A stretch of DNA of 44,919 nt from positions 1 to 44,919 of the forward strand of contig NZ_KB894087.1 of assembly GCF_000374325.1 (NCBI RefSeq). Direction: 5' to 3'. Each line of letters opens with the position of its first letter. Within the stretch, counting starts at the first letter, position 1. The position numbers were made by a program, and so were the translations under genes. Below, in pieces: positions 21,415 to 29,734 of this stretch. The notes below the pieces were generated by a model. The model had not been told where the DNA came from, did not search any database, and was given only the letters and a program-made list of their open reading frames with translations. The stretch comes from Allofustis seminis DSM 15817. Lineage in GTDB: Bacteria > Bacillota > Bacilli > Lactobacillales > Carnobacteriaceae_A.

Positions 21415-22170
21415 ATGACAAATCAAGCAAAATCTCAAATTGTAACATATGAAGCAAATGGACACGAGGTGAAACTTTCGCCAACAATTGTCGACCAATT
21501 TATCACTAAAGGAAATGGAAAAGTTACTATGAATGAAGCGTTCAACTTTATGAATTTGTGCCGATATTCACAGTTGAATCCATTTTTAAATGAAGCATAT
21601 ATTGTGAAATTCGGCGATAAACCCGCGCAAATGATTGTTGGGAAAGAGGCATTTATGAAAAGAGCAAATCGACAGTCGCAATTCAACGGATACAAAGCCG
21701 GAATTACTGTGCTGAATTCGCAAGGAGATGTTGTGAAAAAAGAAGGACAAGCGGTTTATCCAAATGAAAAGTTGTTGGCGGGTTGGGCGGCAGTTTATAG
21801 AAAAGATATTGACTATCCTATTTTTGTTGAAACGAGCTTGACAGAGTATTCCAAAGGACAAGCGACATGGAAAGATATGCCCGCGAACATGATTCGAAAA
21901 GTTGCGTTGGTCAATGCACTACGTGAAGCGTTCCCAGAAGAGCTCGGGACGTTATATACAGAAGATGAGCCACGCTATGACGAATCGCAAGAAAGAGAAA
22001 AGGTTCAAGCAACGGGTTCGAAAGCTAAAAAGTTACTTCAAGGGTTTAAGTCGCCTGATGATGAAGAAACAGAAAAAGAAGATGAGATTGAAGAAGCAAG
22101 CGAGGTGATGGAAAATGCAAACTTGTTTGAAGGCGAAGACGAGTCAATCATTCCCGCTGAACTTAAATAA
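21415..22170 (+). CDS. RecT/Bet-like single-strand annealing protein
   Basis: 251 residues. Family marks: MNLCRYSQLNPFLNEAYIVKFGDKPAQMIVGKEAFMKRA and the later WAAVYRKDIDYPIFVE and KMPAN-like (KDMPANMIRKVALVNALREAFPEELG) box. It anneals complementary ssDNA in phage recombination. The C-terminal 60 residues are acidic and likely disordered. With the PD-(D/E)XK nuclease and SSB that follow it forms a recombination operon; the nuclease start overlaps its end. Confidence 0.92.
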   Translation: MTNQAKSQIVTYEANGHEVKLSPTIVDQFITKGNGKVTMNEAFNFMNLCRYSQLNPFLNEAYIVKFGDKPAQMIVGKEAFMKRANRQSQFNGYKAGITVLNSQGDVVKKEGQAVYPNEKLLAGWAAVYRKDIDYPIFVETSLTEYSKGQATWKDMPANMIRKVALVNALREAFPEELGTLYTEDEPRYDESQEREKVQATGSKAKKLLQGFKSPDDEETEKEDEIEEASEVMENANLFEGEDESIIPAELK

Positions 22171-23071
22171 TGATAACGATTATTACAGTGCAGAAGCTAA
22201 CTGGCAGTATATGTCAGTTAGCCAATATAAAAAATTTGTAGAATGTGAAGCGGCGGCGTTAGCAGAGTTGAAAGAAGAGTGGAAACCTGAAAGTGATCCT
22301 ATCGCATTATTAGTCGGAAATTATGTGCATAGCTATTTTGAAAGTCCAGAAGTCCATGAACGATTTAAAGAAAAAAACAGATCGTTGATTTATGCAGATG
22401 CTACTGTAGCACAATATAAAAAAGCATTAGATAGTTTAGGACTGGATTATAAAAAGACTGCAAAGAAAGAAGAATTAGTTGATATTTATGAGTCTATAGA
22501 GGGCGACAAACCCTTCTTACACGGAAAAATTTATCGCGATTTTTCAATCGCTGAACAAATGATCAATCGGGTGGAAGATGAGCCTCTTTTCCATCATCTA
22601 TGGAAAGGTGAGAGGGAAGTACCCGTCACTGGAAAATTATTTGGAATTGATTGGAAAGGTAAAATTGACTTACTCAATATAAAAGATGGATATTTCATTG
22701 ATCTAAAAACAAATGCTAAATTTGATAAAAGGTATTGGTCAAAAGATTATGGTAGATATGTGAGTTTTGTTGAATCATTTGGTTATGTGTTGCAGCTGGC
22801 AGTGTATGAAAAGCTGCTAGAAAAACGCTACGGAAAACCGTTTGAAGGATTTATCTTTGCGGTTAGCAAGGAAACGCCTAGTAACGTAGAGGCAATTTAT
22901 GTTGATGAACATAAAAAGGACTTTGAATTAAGTATGTTAGAAGAAAGAATTGATCACATTGATAAAGTAAAAATGGGTCAAAAAAAACCTAAAAAATGCG
23001 GAAAATGTGAGTACTGTAGAGGGCATAAAACGATCACAGATTTTATAGAATCATCAGCATTGATTGAATAG
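22115..23071 (+). CDS. PD-(D/E)XK nuclease-like protein (recombination exonuclease)
   Basis: 318 residues. The nuclease core is seen in KLFGIDWKGKIDLLNIKDGYFIDLKTN (Asp and Asp-Leu-Lys of the PD-(D/E)XK fold, about 185-215), and the C terminus has a CGKCEYCRGH cluster that may hold an Fe-S or zinc centre. By context it resects dsDNA ends to give ssDNA for the RecT-like partner. It overlaps recT by 56 bp; ATG 22115 follows GAGGTGATGG. Confidence 0.88.
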   Translation: MQTCLKAKTSQSFPLNLNNDNDYYSAEANWQYMSVSQYKKFVECEAAALAELKEEWKPESDPIALLVGNYVHSYFESPEVHERFKEKNRSLIYADATVAQYKKALDSLGLDYKKTAKKEELVDIYESIEGDKPFLHGKIYRDFSIAEQMINRVEDEPLFHHLWKGEREVPVTGKLFGIDWKGKIDLLNIKDGYFIDLKTNAKFDKRYWSKDYGRYVSFVESFGYVLQLAVYEKLLEKRYGKPFEGFIFAVSKETPSNVEAIYVDEHKKDFELSMLEERIDHIDKVKMGQKKPKKCGKCEYCRGHKTITDFIESSALIE

Positions 23072-23082
23072 GAGAGTGAGAA

Positions 23083-23496
23083 ATGAATAGTGTACATATA
23101 ATTGGCAGAATTGGTCACGATTTAGAGCTAAGACAGACACAAAATGGAAAAAATGTACTAAATTTTAATTTGGCCATTAGCGAAAACTCGAACGAACCAA
23201 CTACTTGGATTCGAGTAACCGCTTGGAACACAGTGGCAGAAAATACTACTCAATATTGTAAAAAAGGTAGCAAAGTTGGGGTTAGTGGAAAATTAACAAA
23301 TAATAATTACACAGACAAAAATGGAAATGAAGTGGCTCGAACAGAAGTTGTTGCAAATTGGATTGATTTTTTAGATCCAGCTAACAATCAACAAGCCACG
23401 TTGAATAATACGCAAGAACAAGTTAATAAATTTTCAAATAATTCATTTAAACAACAAAATGAACAAGTTATTGTAGATGATGAACTTCCTTTTTAA
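23083..23496 (+). CDS. ssb: Single-stranded DNA-binding protein
   Basis: 137 residues. An OB-fold of about 105 residues (VHIIGRIGHDLELRQTQNGKNVLNFNLAIS, TTWIRVTAWN), a Gln/Asn-rich linker and the acidic tip DDELPF that recruits partner proteins. Shine-Dalgarno GGAGAG. Placed after the nuclease, as in many RecT-type phage modules. Confidence 0.95.
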   Translation: MNSVHIIGRIGHDLELRQTQNGKNVLNFNLAISENSNEPTTWIRVTAWNTVAENTTQYCKKGSKVGVSGKLTNNNYTDKNGNEVARTEVVANWIDFLDPANNQQATLNNTQEQVNKFSNNSFKQQNEQVIVDDELPF

Positions 23497-23529
23497 AAAT
23501 GTAAAAAACATTTAGAGAGGAGGAGAATT

Positions 23530-24486
23530 ATGTCGGAATATTTTAGTCATGATAGTAATGCGCGAAATGATGAAAAATGCTTGAATCTAAGAATGAAACA
23601 CGGCGCTGCTGGCTATGGTATTTACTGGATGCTTATAGAAAGACTCCGCGACCAAGAAGATTATACGAGTGTCAAAGATTACAATGCGTTAGCCTTTGAC
23701 CTTCGTGCAGATGCAGGAGTTGTAAAATCGGTCGTTGAAGATTTTGGGTTATTTGCCTTCACCGAAAATGAAAAAGGTGAGTGTTTCTACTCCGAAAGTT
23801 TAAACCGAAGAATGAGTATGATGGAGGATATCAGTTCTAAGCGTGCGGCCGCTGGGAAAAAAGGTGCACAAAAGCGCTGGAACAAAAAGGATAAAGATGG
23901 CAAAAAGATAACAAAAGATAGCAAAGCTATGGCAAATGCTACAAAAGATGATAGCAAAGCTACTACTATCGCAATGGCAAAAAATGGCAATAAAAAGAAA
24001 ATAAAAGAAAATAAAATAAATAAAAATAAAATAAAAGACAACAAAGACCATGCGGATGTCAAAAATGATCAGCGACCTAGGGAAAAGTGTGCCCAAAATG
24101 AGAATGGTTTTCAAAAGATTTCAAGAATTTACCAAGAAAATATTGGTGTCCTTACTCCACTAATTGCTCAAGATTTGCAACAGTGGGTTATTGACCTCAA
24201 TACGGAAGTGGTAGTGTATGCTCTTCAACTGACCATCAAAAAAGGTGCAAGTTATTCTTATGCAAAAGCTATCATGAAAAATTGGATAGACAAAAACATT
24301 CAAACGCTAGAACAAGCGAAAGCAGAATCTTTAGCTTTCAAGAAAAAAACAATGCACGGTAGACGAGTGGAGTCTATACCAGACTGGATGAAAAATGAAA
24401 AGCAGAACAAAAGTGAGTATAAAAACATAGAACAACCAATACCGAATGAAGAGGTATTGAAAAGACTGGAGCGAGTCAGAACTTAA
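23530..24486 (+). CDS. DUF4373/DnaD-like phage replication initiator
   Basis: 318 residues. N-terminal DUF4373 (Lin1244/Lin1753-like) winged-helix domain, about 1-100 (YFSHDSNARNDEKCLNLRMKHGAAGYGIYWMLIERL). Middle: lysine/asparagine-rich low-complexity linker, about 115-190. C-terminal DnaD-like domain, about 195-260 (RIYQENIGVLTPLIAQDLQQ; YALQLTIKKGASYSYAKAIMKNWI). Such proteins bind the phage origin and load the host helicase; the repetitive linker DNA may contain the origin. No separate DnaC-like loader is visible. Confidence 0.88.
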   Translation: MSEYFSHDSNARNDEKCLNLRMKHGAAGYGIYWMLIERLRDQEDYTSVKDYNALAFDLRADAGVVKSVVEDFGLFAFTENEKGECFYSESLNRRMSMMEDISSKRAAAGKKGAQKRWNKKDKDGKKITKDSKAMANATKDDSKATTIAMAKNGNKKKIKENKINKNKIKDNKDHADVKNDQRPREKCAQNENGFQKISRIYQENIGVLTPLIAQDLQQWVIDLNTEVVVYALQLTIKKGASYSYAKAIMKNWIDKNIQTLEQAKAESLAFKKKTMHGRRVESIPDWMKNEKQNKSEYKNIEQPIPNEEVLKRLERVRT

Positions 24487-24518
24487 GCGAATTCTAATTT
24501 TGGGAGATTAATAGTTTT

Positions 24519-25169
24519 ATGCATAAAATCAAAAAAATTATCATTCCTGGAGAATTTCCTGGAATGAATCAAATTATTCATGCAAATCGAACGAATCGAT
24601 ATGCAGCAAATCATTTAAAACAAAAAACAGATCATCATGTAAAAATGTATGCATTAAAAGCGATGAGAGAGGGAATTGTTTTAGATAAGCTGCCTGTCAA
24701 TTTCACATTTATTTGGTACGTCAAAAATCGTCGCAAGGACAAAGACAACATTTCGAGTGCCGTTAAATTCATCTTTGATGGATTAGTTAAAGCGGGGTTA
24801 CTAGAAAATGACGGGTGGGAACAGGTTGGAAATATCTCTCATAAGTTTGATGTGGACAAGAAAAATCCACGAATAGAAATTTATATGAGTGAACAAAACA
24901 TCGAACGAAAACAGAAAGAACAGGAGATGAATAAAATGGAGCTTGCACAAGTGTATATGCCCACAACTAAAAAATATGAGCGTTACGAACTGCCAGACGG
25001 AGCGGCCTTTTATTCTAGAGACATGGACAAAGTTTGTTCCTGTGCATGGTGTGGGAAGAAATTGAAGTTTGGTGATACGTATACTAGTCGTCGTATCCAT
25101 ACCGAACAAGGGTTTGGATACGGAGTATGTGAAAAATGTTATTACGCACGTGACTTTAAACCGTATTAA
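24519..25169 (+). CDS. RusA-like Holliday junction resolvase fused to a zinc-ribbon-like domain
   Basis: 216 residues. The first about 130 are RusA-like, with the acidic catalytic residues in KDKDNISSAVKFIFDGLVKAGLLENDGW. The last about 75 carry CSCAWCGKKLKFGD and CEKCYYARDFKPY, two CxxC pairs of a zinc ribbon. RusA proteins are usually about 120-145 residues, so the tail looks added. An internal ATG (24936) with CAGGAG nine bases upstream could start the tail as a separate protein. Confidence 0.82.
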   Translation: MHKIKKIIIPGEFPGMNQIIHANRTNRYAANHLKQKTDHHVKMYALKAMREGIVLDKLPVNFTFIWYVKNRRKDKDNISSAVKFIFDGLVKAGLLENDGWEQVGNISHKFDVDKKNPRIEIYMSEQNIERKQKEQEMNKMELAQVYMPTTKKYERYELPDGAAFYSRDMDKVCSCAWCGKKLKFGDTYTSRRIHTEQGFGYGVCEKCYYARDFKPY

Positions 25170-25186
25170 AAATAAGGAGTGTACCC

Positions 25187-25276
25187 ATGTTAAAAGAGGT
25201 TGAAGAGGTGCTAGACAAGAAAACAAAAAACATTGATGAAAGATTTTGGGCATTCGCAGTGCCTGTAGACGAGTAA
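25187..25276 (+). CDS. Very small phage protein (hypothetical)
   Basis: 29 residues, acidic (MLKEVEEVLDKKTKNIDERFWAF...). Good ribosome site AAGGAGTG. Between the resolvase and the late activator. Function unknown. Confidence 0.45.
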   Translation: MLKEVEEVLDKKTKNIDERFWAFAVPVDE

Positions 25277-25296
25277 TTAATTTTAGGAGGAGTCAC

Positions 25297-25704
25297 GTGA
25301 AAGAAGCAACAAAGCGATTTATCGAGCAATTACTGAAAGATTATCCTTTGCTGGATACTGAGATTAAAAAGCGAAGAGCGGAACTCCTCTATCCCACAAA
25401 AAAAGAAGACGAAAATATTGGAGGCGGGAGAAGCAATTTACCGAACAATCCGATTGAAAAAATTGTATTAACGCTAGACCAAGATATGCGACTGAACGCT
25501 TTAGAAAGACAGCGGAAGATTATAGAAAACGTTTTGTCTAAATTATCTGCTGTTGAATATCAAGTGATTGAAGCGAGATATTTTAAAAAGTTTGGTGACT
25601 CATGGGAGAAAATATCAATGGCTACAAATTATTCACGTAGAAATTGTTTTTATGTAAGAGACAAAGTACTAAAAGAAATTGCAGAAAAGTTGGGACTATA
25701 TTAA
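25297..25704 (+). CDS. RinA/ArpU-family late transcription activator
   Basis: 135 residues from GTG 25297 (TAGGAGGAG). C-terminal sigma-region-4-like HTH: LSAVEYQVIEARYFKKFGDSWEKISMATNYSRRNCFYVRDKVLKEIA. This class sits at the end of the early region in Firmicute phages and switches on packaging and structural genes. The 400-bp gap that follows probably contains its target promoter. Confidence 0.85.
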   Translation: MKEATKRFIEQLLKDYPLLDTEIKKRRAELLYPTKKEDENIGGGRSNLPNNPIEKIVLTLDQDMRLNALERQRKIIENVLSKLSAVEYQVIEARYFKKFGDSWEKISMATNYSRRNCFYVRDKVLKEIAEKLGLY

Positions 25705-26101
25705 TGATTGCACTTTCTTTGCACTTTTAGCTACTTTTTGTGTGGTAAATTGGTAGTGTGGGAATTTAGATAAAAGTTATTTTAAAAAACAAAACTTGCA
25801 GACTGACTGGACAGACCGAACTAATAGATGAACCGTGAACGTTCTGCTTGCAATTCTCACGTATGCAGTCGTTATTAATTGCTATATGTTGTGTTCAAAG
25901 CGTACGTGTAGACTCTCGATGAGATTGAATAAATTGTGGCCATTTGTTCTCTAGGTGCAACTCCTGGACGAGAGCTTGGCCTTTATGATGTGCAAGGCCA
26001 AACGAGTGTTATTAGTTATAGCCTCATCTCCTTTCTTTGTTTACCCATCCAGTCAATTGCTGGGTGGGTTTTATTGTGGAATAAAAAAGAAGCCTGAAAA
26101 C
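25705..26101. other. Structured non-coding gap before the packaging genes
   Basis: About 400 bp with no supportable gene on either strand. It contains the hairpin TTGGCCTT/AAGGCCAA (25976-25983, 25994-26001) and a terminator at the right edge. Position between the late activator and terminase suits a late promoter and a packaging (cos/pac) site or a phage non-coding RNA. Confidence 0.6.
26042..26076 (+). terminator. Terminator in front of hicAB
   Basis: ACCCATCCAG pairs with CTGGGTGGGT (one G-T pair) over a short loop, then TTTTATT. It stops rightward transcripts before the antisense hicAB genes. Confidence 0.75.
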
Positions 26102-26488
26102 TCAGACTCCTAGTTTGTTTTTTAGTGCTTCTGTAAGAGTGGCGGAGAAATTTATATTTTCTTTTTCTGCCCAAATATTTAAATAGTTGGGAATAGACAA
26201 TGTTTTTTTAATTAACGTATTATTAAATCTTTCTCTAGCTAACTGAACGTTTGCTTCGATGGGAATTAATAGGTCTCCTTGTGGGACATCAATATCTTGA
26301 GGAGTGGAAGCGACAGGAAACGATTCTCCTTCGTCCTCCATATCAACAAGTAAGCCTTCTAGTAAGTCTTTTGCCATATATAAGGCTTCGTGCATATCTT
26401 CACCACAGGTAAACGCTCCGTCAATATCGGGAAAAGAAACATTGATACCATCAACATCAAAATTAAAAATTGCATAGTAAAGTGACAT
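26102..26488 (-). CDS. hicB: HicB-type antitoxin
   Basis: 128 residues. N-terminal degenerate RNase H-like HicB domain (YYAIFNFDVDGINVSFPDIDGAFTCGEDMHEALYMAKDLLEGLL) and a C-terminal DNA-binding part of the RHH/HTH kind (LSIPNYLNIWAEKENINFSATLTEALKNKL). It neutralises HicA and, with it, represses the operon. Downstream of hicA by 51 bp; strong AGGAGG site. Confidence 0.93.
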   Translation of the reverse strand: MSLYYAIFNFDVDGINVSFPDIDGAFTCGEDMHEALYMAKDLLEGLLVDMEDEGESFPVASTPQDIDVPQGDLLIPIEANVQLARERFNNTLIKKTLSIPNYLNIWAEKENINFSATLTEALKNKLGV

Positions 26489-26539
26489 GTGTATTCCTCC
26501 TAATTTTTATTTAAAAGAAGTTAAGCAAAAGCTTGCGGG

Positions 26540-26725
26540 TTATTTTTTCAAACCCGCTTGCTCCAAGATACTGTTTACTGTTTTCATTGGAATATCTTTC
26601 CGCGGATGTGGGATAGTCACTTTTCCTTTCTTTGTGGGGTGAATAAAGTGGTGGTGACTTCCTTTTGTATTCTTTTTGTACCAGCCGTCTTTTTGAATTA
26701 GCTTTATTAAATCTCTAGATTTCAT
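26540..26725 (-). CDS. hicA: HicA-type mRNA interferase toxin
   Basis: 61 residues, usual HicA size. dsRBD-like fold with the catalytic histidine in KGSHHHFIHP and the terminal IPMKTVNSILEQAGL helix. It cleaves mRNA independently of its HicB block. First gene of the leftward pair, AAGGAG ribosome site. The module is oriented against the surrounding late genes, so it should be expressed from its own promoter in the lysogen. Confidence 0.95.
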   Translation of the reverse strand: MKSRDLIKLIQKDGWYKKNTKGSHHHFIHPTKKGKVTIPHPRKDIPMKTVNSILEQAGLKK

Positions 26726-26746
26726 TGCTTAACTCCTTTCTTTCTA

Positions 26747-26781
26747 TACGTATTATAACACGTATCAAAGTTTGACGCAAG
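26747..26781 (-). promoter_or_regulatory. hicAB promoter and operator
   Basis: Reverse strand TTGCGT (26781-26776), 17 bp, TATAAT (26758-26753). The inverted repeat ATACGT/ACGTAT (26747-26752, 26761-26766) straddles the -10 box, as expected for HicB autoregulation. Confidence 0.75.
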
Positions 26782-26824
26782 CCTTTTTTAAAAAAAATAT
26801 AAATTAAAAATGAGATGATGATAT

Positions 26825-27193
26825 ATGAGTAAATTAACCGCAAGACAAAAAAGATTCGCTGATGAGTATATCATCACGGGAAATATTACTCAGGCGGCGA
26901 TTAACGCTGGATACAGTAAAAAATATGCAGACCGGCAAGGATACCGATTGTTGGGAATTGTTGGGATGCAAGACTATATTGAAGAGCGCAACAAGCTGCT
27001 AGACGCTGAAAAGATAGCCGATATGCAAGAAGTGAAAGAGTTCTGGACAAATGTAGTCAGAGATGATGAAAACACGTTAAACGAAAGAATTAAAGCGTCT
27101 GAACTTATTGCGAAAACTTATGGGGCATTTCTGGACCAAGTGGAACAAACAGGTGACGTTGATATTCGAATTGAGTGGGCAGACAATGACTAA
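26825..27193 (+). CDS. Terminase small subunit
   Basis: 122 residues with the terminase_2 pattern: LTARQKRFADEYIITGNITQAAINAGYSKKYADRQGYRLL, a DNA-binding HTH. It recognises the phage packaging site and recruits the large subunit, whose start overlaps its last codons. Confidence 0.95.
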   Translation: MSKLTARQKRFADEYIITGNITQAAINAGYSKKYADRQGYRLLGIVGMQDYIEERNKLLDAEKIADMQEVKEFWTNVVRDDENTLNERIKASELIAKTYGAFLDQVEQTGDVDIRIEWADND

Positions 27194-28391
27194 AATTCGG
27201 TTGGCTCCTTCTTATAAATCTGCACTAAAAACAAAGCAGAGATATCGGATTATTTATGGAGGTGCTGGTTCAGGGAAGTCTCACTTCTTGGCACAAGAAA
27301 CATTAATTAATATGCTGCAAGATAACAGATATTCATACTTAGTCGTTCGTAAGACGGGAAAAAGTATTCGAATATCTGTTTTTAGATTATTAGTGGAAAT
27401 GATAGCAGAGTACAATTTGACTCATTTATTTAGAATTAACCGTACGGAGATGAGTATGACTTGTGTAAATGGTTCATCTTTAATCACTAGCGGCTTAGAC
27501 GATGTGGAAAAGTTAAAGTCTGTTGCAAATATTAATCGCATTTGGGTAGAAGAAGCGTCGGAAATAACGGAGTCCGATTTCAGTCAGTTAGATTTACGTA
27601 TGCGAGGAACAAGCGCACTGGGTTATCAAATGACCCTCACGTTTAATCCAATTAGTGAGCTTCACTGGTTAAAAAAGCGTTTTTTTGATATTGGGGATAA
27701 GCAAGCGTTTGTCTTAAAGACGACATATAAAGATAATCCGTTTTTAGATGATAAATATATTCAAACGTTGCAGACAATGAAAACGACAGATCCGCAGTAT
27801 TTTAAAATATACGCCTTGGGTGAATGGGGTAGTGTGGGTAATTTAGTTTATACAAATTGGAAGAAAGAAGATCTATCAGATATTAAAAACACATTCGACA
27901 ACCATTTCAATGGACTGGATTTTGGATTTGCAGAAGATCCGACAGCTTTTATTAGAGTTCATTTAGACAATAAACATAAACGAATTTATATTGTTGATGA
28001 AATGTATCTTGTGCAAGAACACATCGATGCACTGGCACGCAAGCTAGCAATGAAAATTAACAATGAAATGATCACGTGCGACAGCTCAGAACCTCGAAGC
28101 ATTGCAGATTTAAAAAGGCATGGCATACGGGCACTGGCGGCAAAAAAAGGACCAGGAAGTATTGAGCATGGTATCAAATGGATTCAAGGTTATCAGCTTG
28201 TCGTGGACGAGCATTGCATCAATACAATTAAGGAATTGACCAGCTACAGCTGGAGAGAAGATAAAGACGGGAACGCAATACCTAAGCCAGTAGATGCAAA
28301 CAACCACTTATTAGATGCGCTAAGGTACGCACTTGAAAACGAAATGATTCAAAACAAAACTCAAGTTAAATTCTTTAAAGGAGGGATATAG
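27186..28391 (+). CDS. Terminase large subunit (PBSX/SPP1-like)
   Basis: 401 residues from ATG 27186. ATPase motifs: Walker A in GGAGSGKSH (about 24-32) and Walker B in IWVEEASEI; the C-terminal RNase H-like nuclease includes LDFGFAEDPTAF and MITCDSSEPRSI acidic residues. Packages DNA into proheads. Overlaps the small subunit by 8 bp and is directly followed by the portal gene. Confidence 0.96.
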   Translation: MTKIRLAPSYKSALKTKQRYRIIYGGAGSGKSHFLAQETLINMLQDNRYSYLVVRKTGKSIRISVFRLLVEMIAEYNLTHLFRINRTEMSMTCVNGSSLITSGLDDVEKLKSVANINRIWVEEASEITESDFSQLDLRMRGTSALGYQMTLTFNPISELHWLKKRFFDIGDKQAFVLKTTYKDNPFLDDKYIQTLQTMKTTDPQYFKIYALGEWGSVGNLVYTNWKKEDLSDIKNTFDNHFNGLDFGFAEDPTAFIRVHLDNKHKRIYIVDEMYLVQEHIDALARKLAMKINNEMITCDSSEPRSIADLKRHGIRALAAKKGPGSIEHGIKWIQGYQLVVDEHCINTIKELTSYSWREDKDGNAIPKPVDANNHLLDALRYALENEMIQNKTQVKFFKGGI

Positions 28392-29732
28392 TTGTATTTT
28401 ACCTATCCAAAAGACACAGAGATTACTGCGTCAGTAGTAGAAGATTTTATCAAACAGCACGAAGAGAAAATTAAGCGATACGATGAACTTTATAATTTGT
28501 ATGTCGGAAATGCTCCGATATTAAATCAAGAAGAAAAAGAAAACTATAAGCCAGATAACCGATTGATTGTTAACTTTCCAAGATACCAAGTGGATAACTT
28601 CAATGGTTTCTTTGTAGGAGTGCCCCCTAAAATTAGTTATAATAATCCGGATAAATCGGATGATCAAAATAAAACGATTGATGACATTATTAACGATTTT
28701 GAACGACGTAGTGAGATGCCTGATTTAATTTCAGAAATGAGTAAGCAGTCTTCTATCTACGGGCACGCTTTTGCTTATTTGTATCAAGATGAAGATGCGC
28801 AGTCTCGAGCGGTACGAATCCGTCCACAAAATGCCTTTGTAGTCTATGAGCAAACAGTTGCGCAAGAGCCTCTTTTTGCAGTGTATTACATAAAGAACGA
28901 AGATAACGAAATTGAAGGACAATTACATACAACGACGCATTCTTATGAAATCAGAAACGGGGAAGACGGAATTGTTCTAACAGATGAACGTCCTCATTTT
29001 TATGAAGATGTGCCGATTGTAGAATTCGTGGAGAATGACGAGCGATTAAGTTTAGTGGGCGTGACGGAGTCTTTAACAAATGCTTACAACAAAGCGATTT
29101 CTGAAAAAGCAAACGATGTGGATTATTTTGCAGATGCCTATCTCTCTGTTTTAGGCGTGGAGTTAGATGAAGAAGGAACCCATAAAATTAGAGACAATCG
29201 TATTATTAATATGTTTAATCAAGGTGGAGTTACTGGAGCAAAAGACATCGTAGTAGAATTTTTAGATAAGCCAGACGGAGATCAGACACAAGAAAATCTA
29301 CTCGACCGATTGGAACGTCTGATTTATGAAACAAGTATGATTGCTAATATTTCGGATATTAACTTTGGTGGAACAAATATGAGTGGAGTTGCTCTTGAAT
29401 TTAAATTGCAACCTATGCGTAATCTAGCTGCAGTTAAAGAGCGTAAGTTTATTAAGGCTCTCAATCGAATTTTTAAGATGTTTTTTGCGCTGCCAACAAA
29501 TGTTCCACCTGTTGACCGCAACGAATGGCTGGATATTCAATATACATTTACTAGAAATTTACCTCGAAACATTCGTGAGGAAGTAGAAATTGCACGAGGT
29601 CTTGACGGTGTGGTTTCTAAAGAAACGCAACTACAAGCATTATCCATTGTGGACAATGCGAAAGATGAAATGGGACGAATGGAAACAGAAGATGTGGGAC
29701 CTGCTTTATACGACTTTGAAAAGAGTGAGTAA
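28392..29732 (+). CDS. Portal protein (SPP1 gp6 family)
   Basis: 446 residues, the usual size of an SPP1-type portal. YKPDNRLIVNFPRYQVDNFNGFFVGVPPKISY and NISDINFGGTNMSGVALEFKL are typical. Twelve copies form the DNA gate at one prohead vertex. Start TTG 28392, immediately after the terminase stop, with AAAGGAGGG nine bases before it. Confidence 0.94.
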   Translation: MYFTYPKDTEITASVVEDFIKQHEEKIKRYDELYNLYVGNAPILNQEEKENYKPDNRLIVNFPRYQVDNFNGFFVGVPPKISYNNPDKSDDQNKTIDDIINDFERRSEMPDLISEMSKQSSIYGHAFAYLYQDEDAQSRAVRIRPQNAFVVYEQTVAQEPLFAVYYIKNEDNEIEGQLHTTTHSYEIRNGEDGIVLTDERPHFYEDVPIVEFVENDERLSLVGVTESLTNAYNKAISEKANDVDYFADAYLSVLGVELDEEGTHKIRDNRIINMFNQGGVTGAKDIVVEFLDKPDGDQTQENLLDRLERLIYETSMIANISDINFGGTNMSGVALEFKLQPMRNLAAVKERKFIKALNRIFKMFFALPTNVPPVDRNEWLDIQYTFTRNLPRNIREEVEIARGLDGVVSKETQLQALSIVDNAKDEMGRMETEDVGPALYDFEKSE

Positions 29733-29734
29733 TC

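Noticed and set aside
23787-24114. Two leftward hydrophobic reading frames that look like membrane proteins
   Set aside because: They are the complement of the lysine/asparagine-rich linker of the replication initiator, which always gives Phe/Ile/Leu-rich shadow frames.
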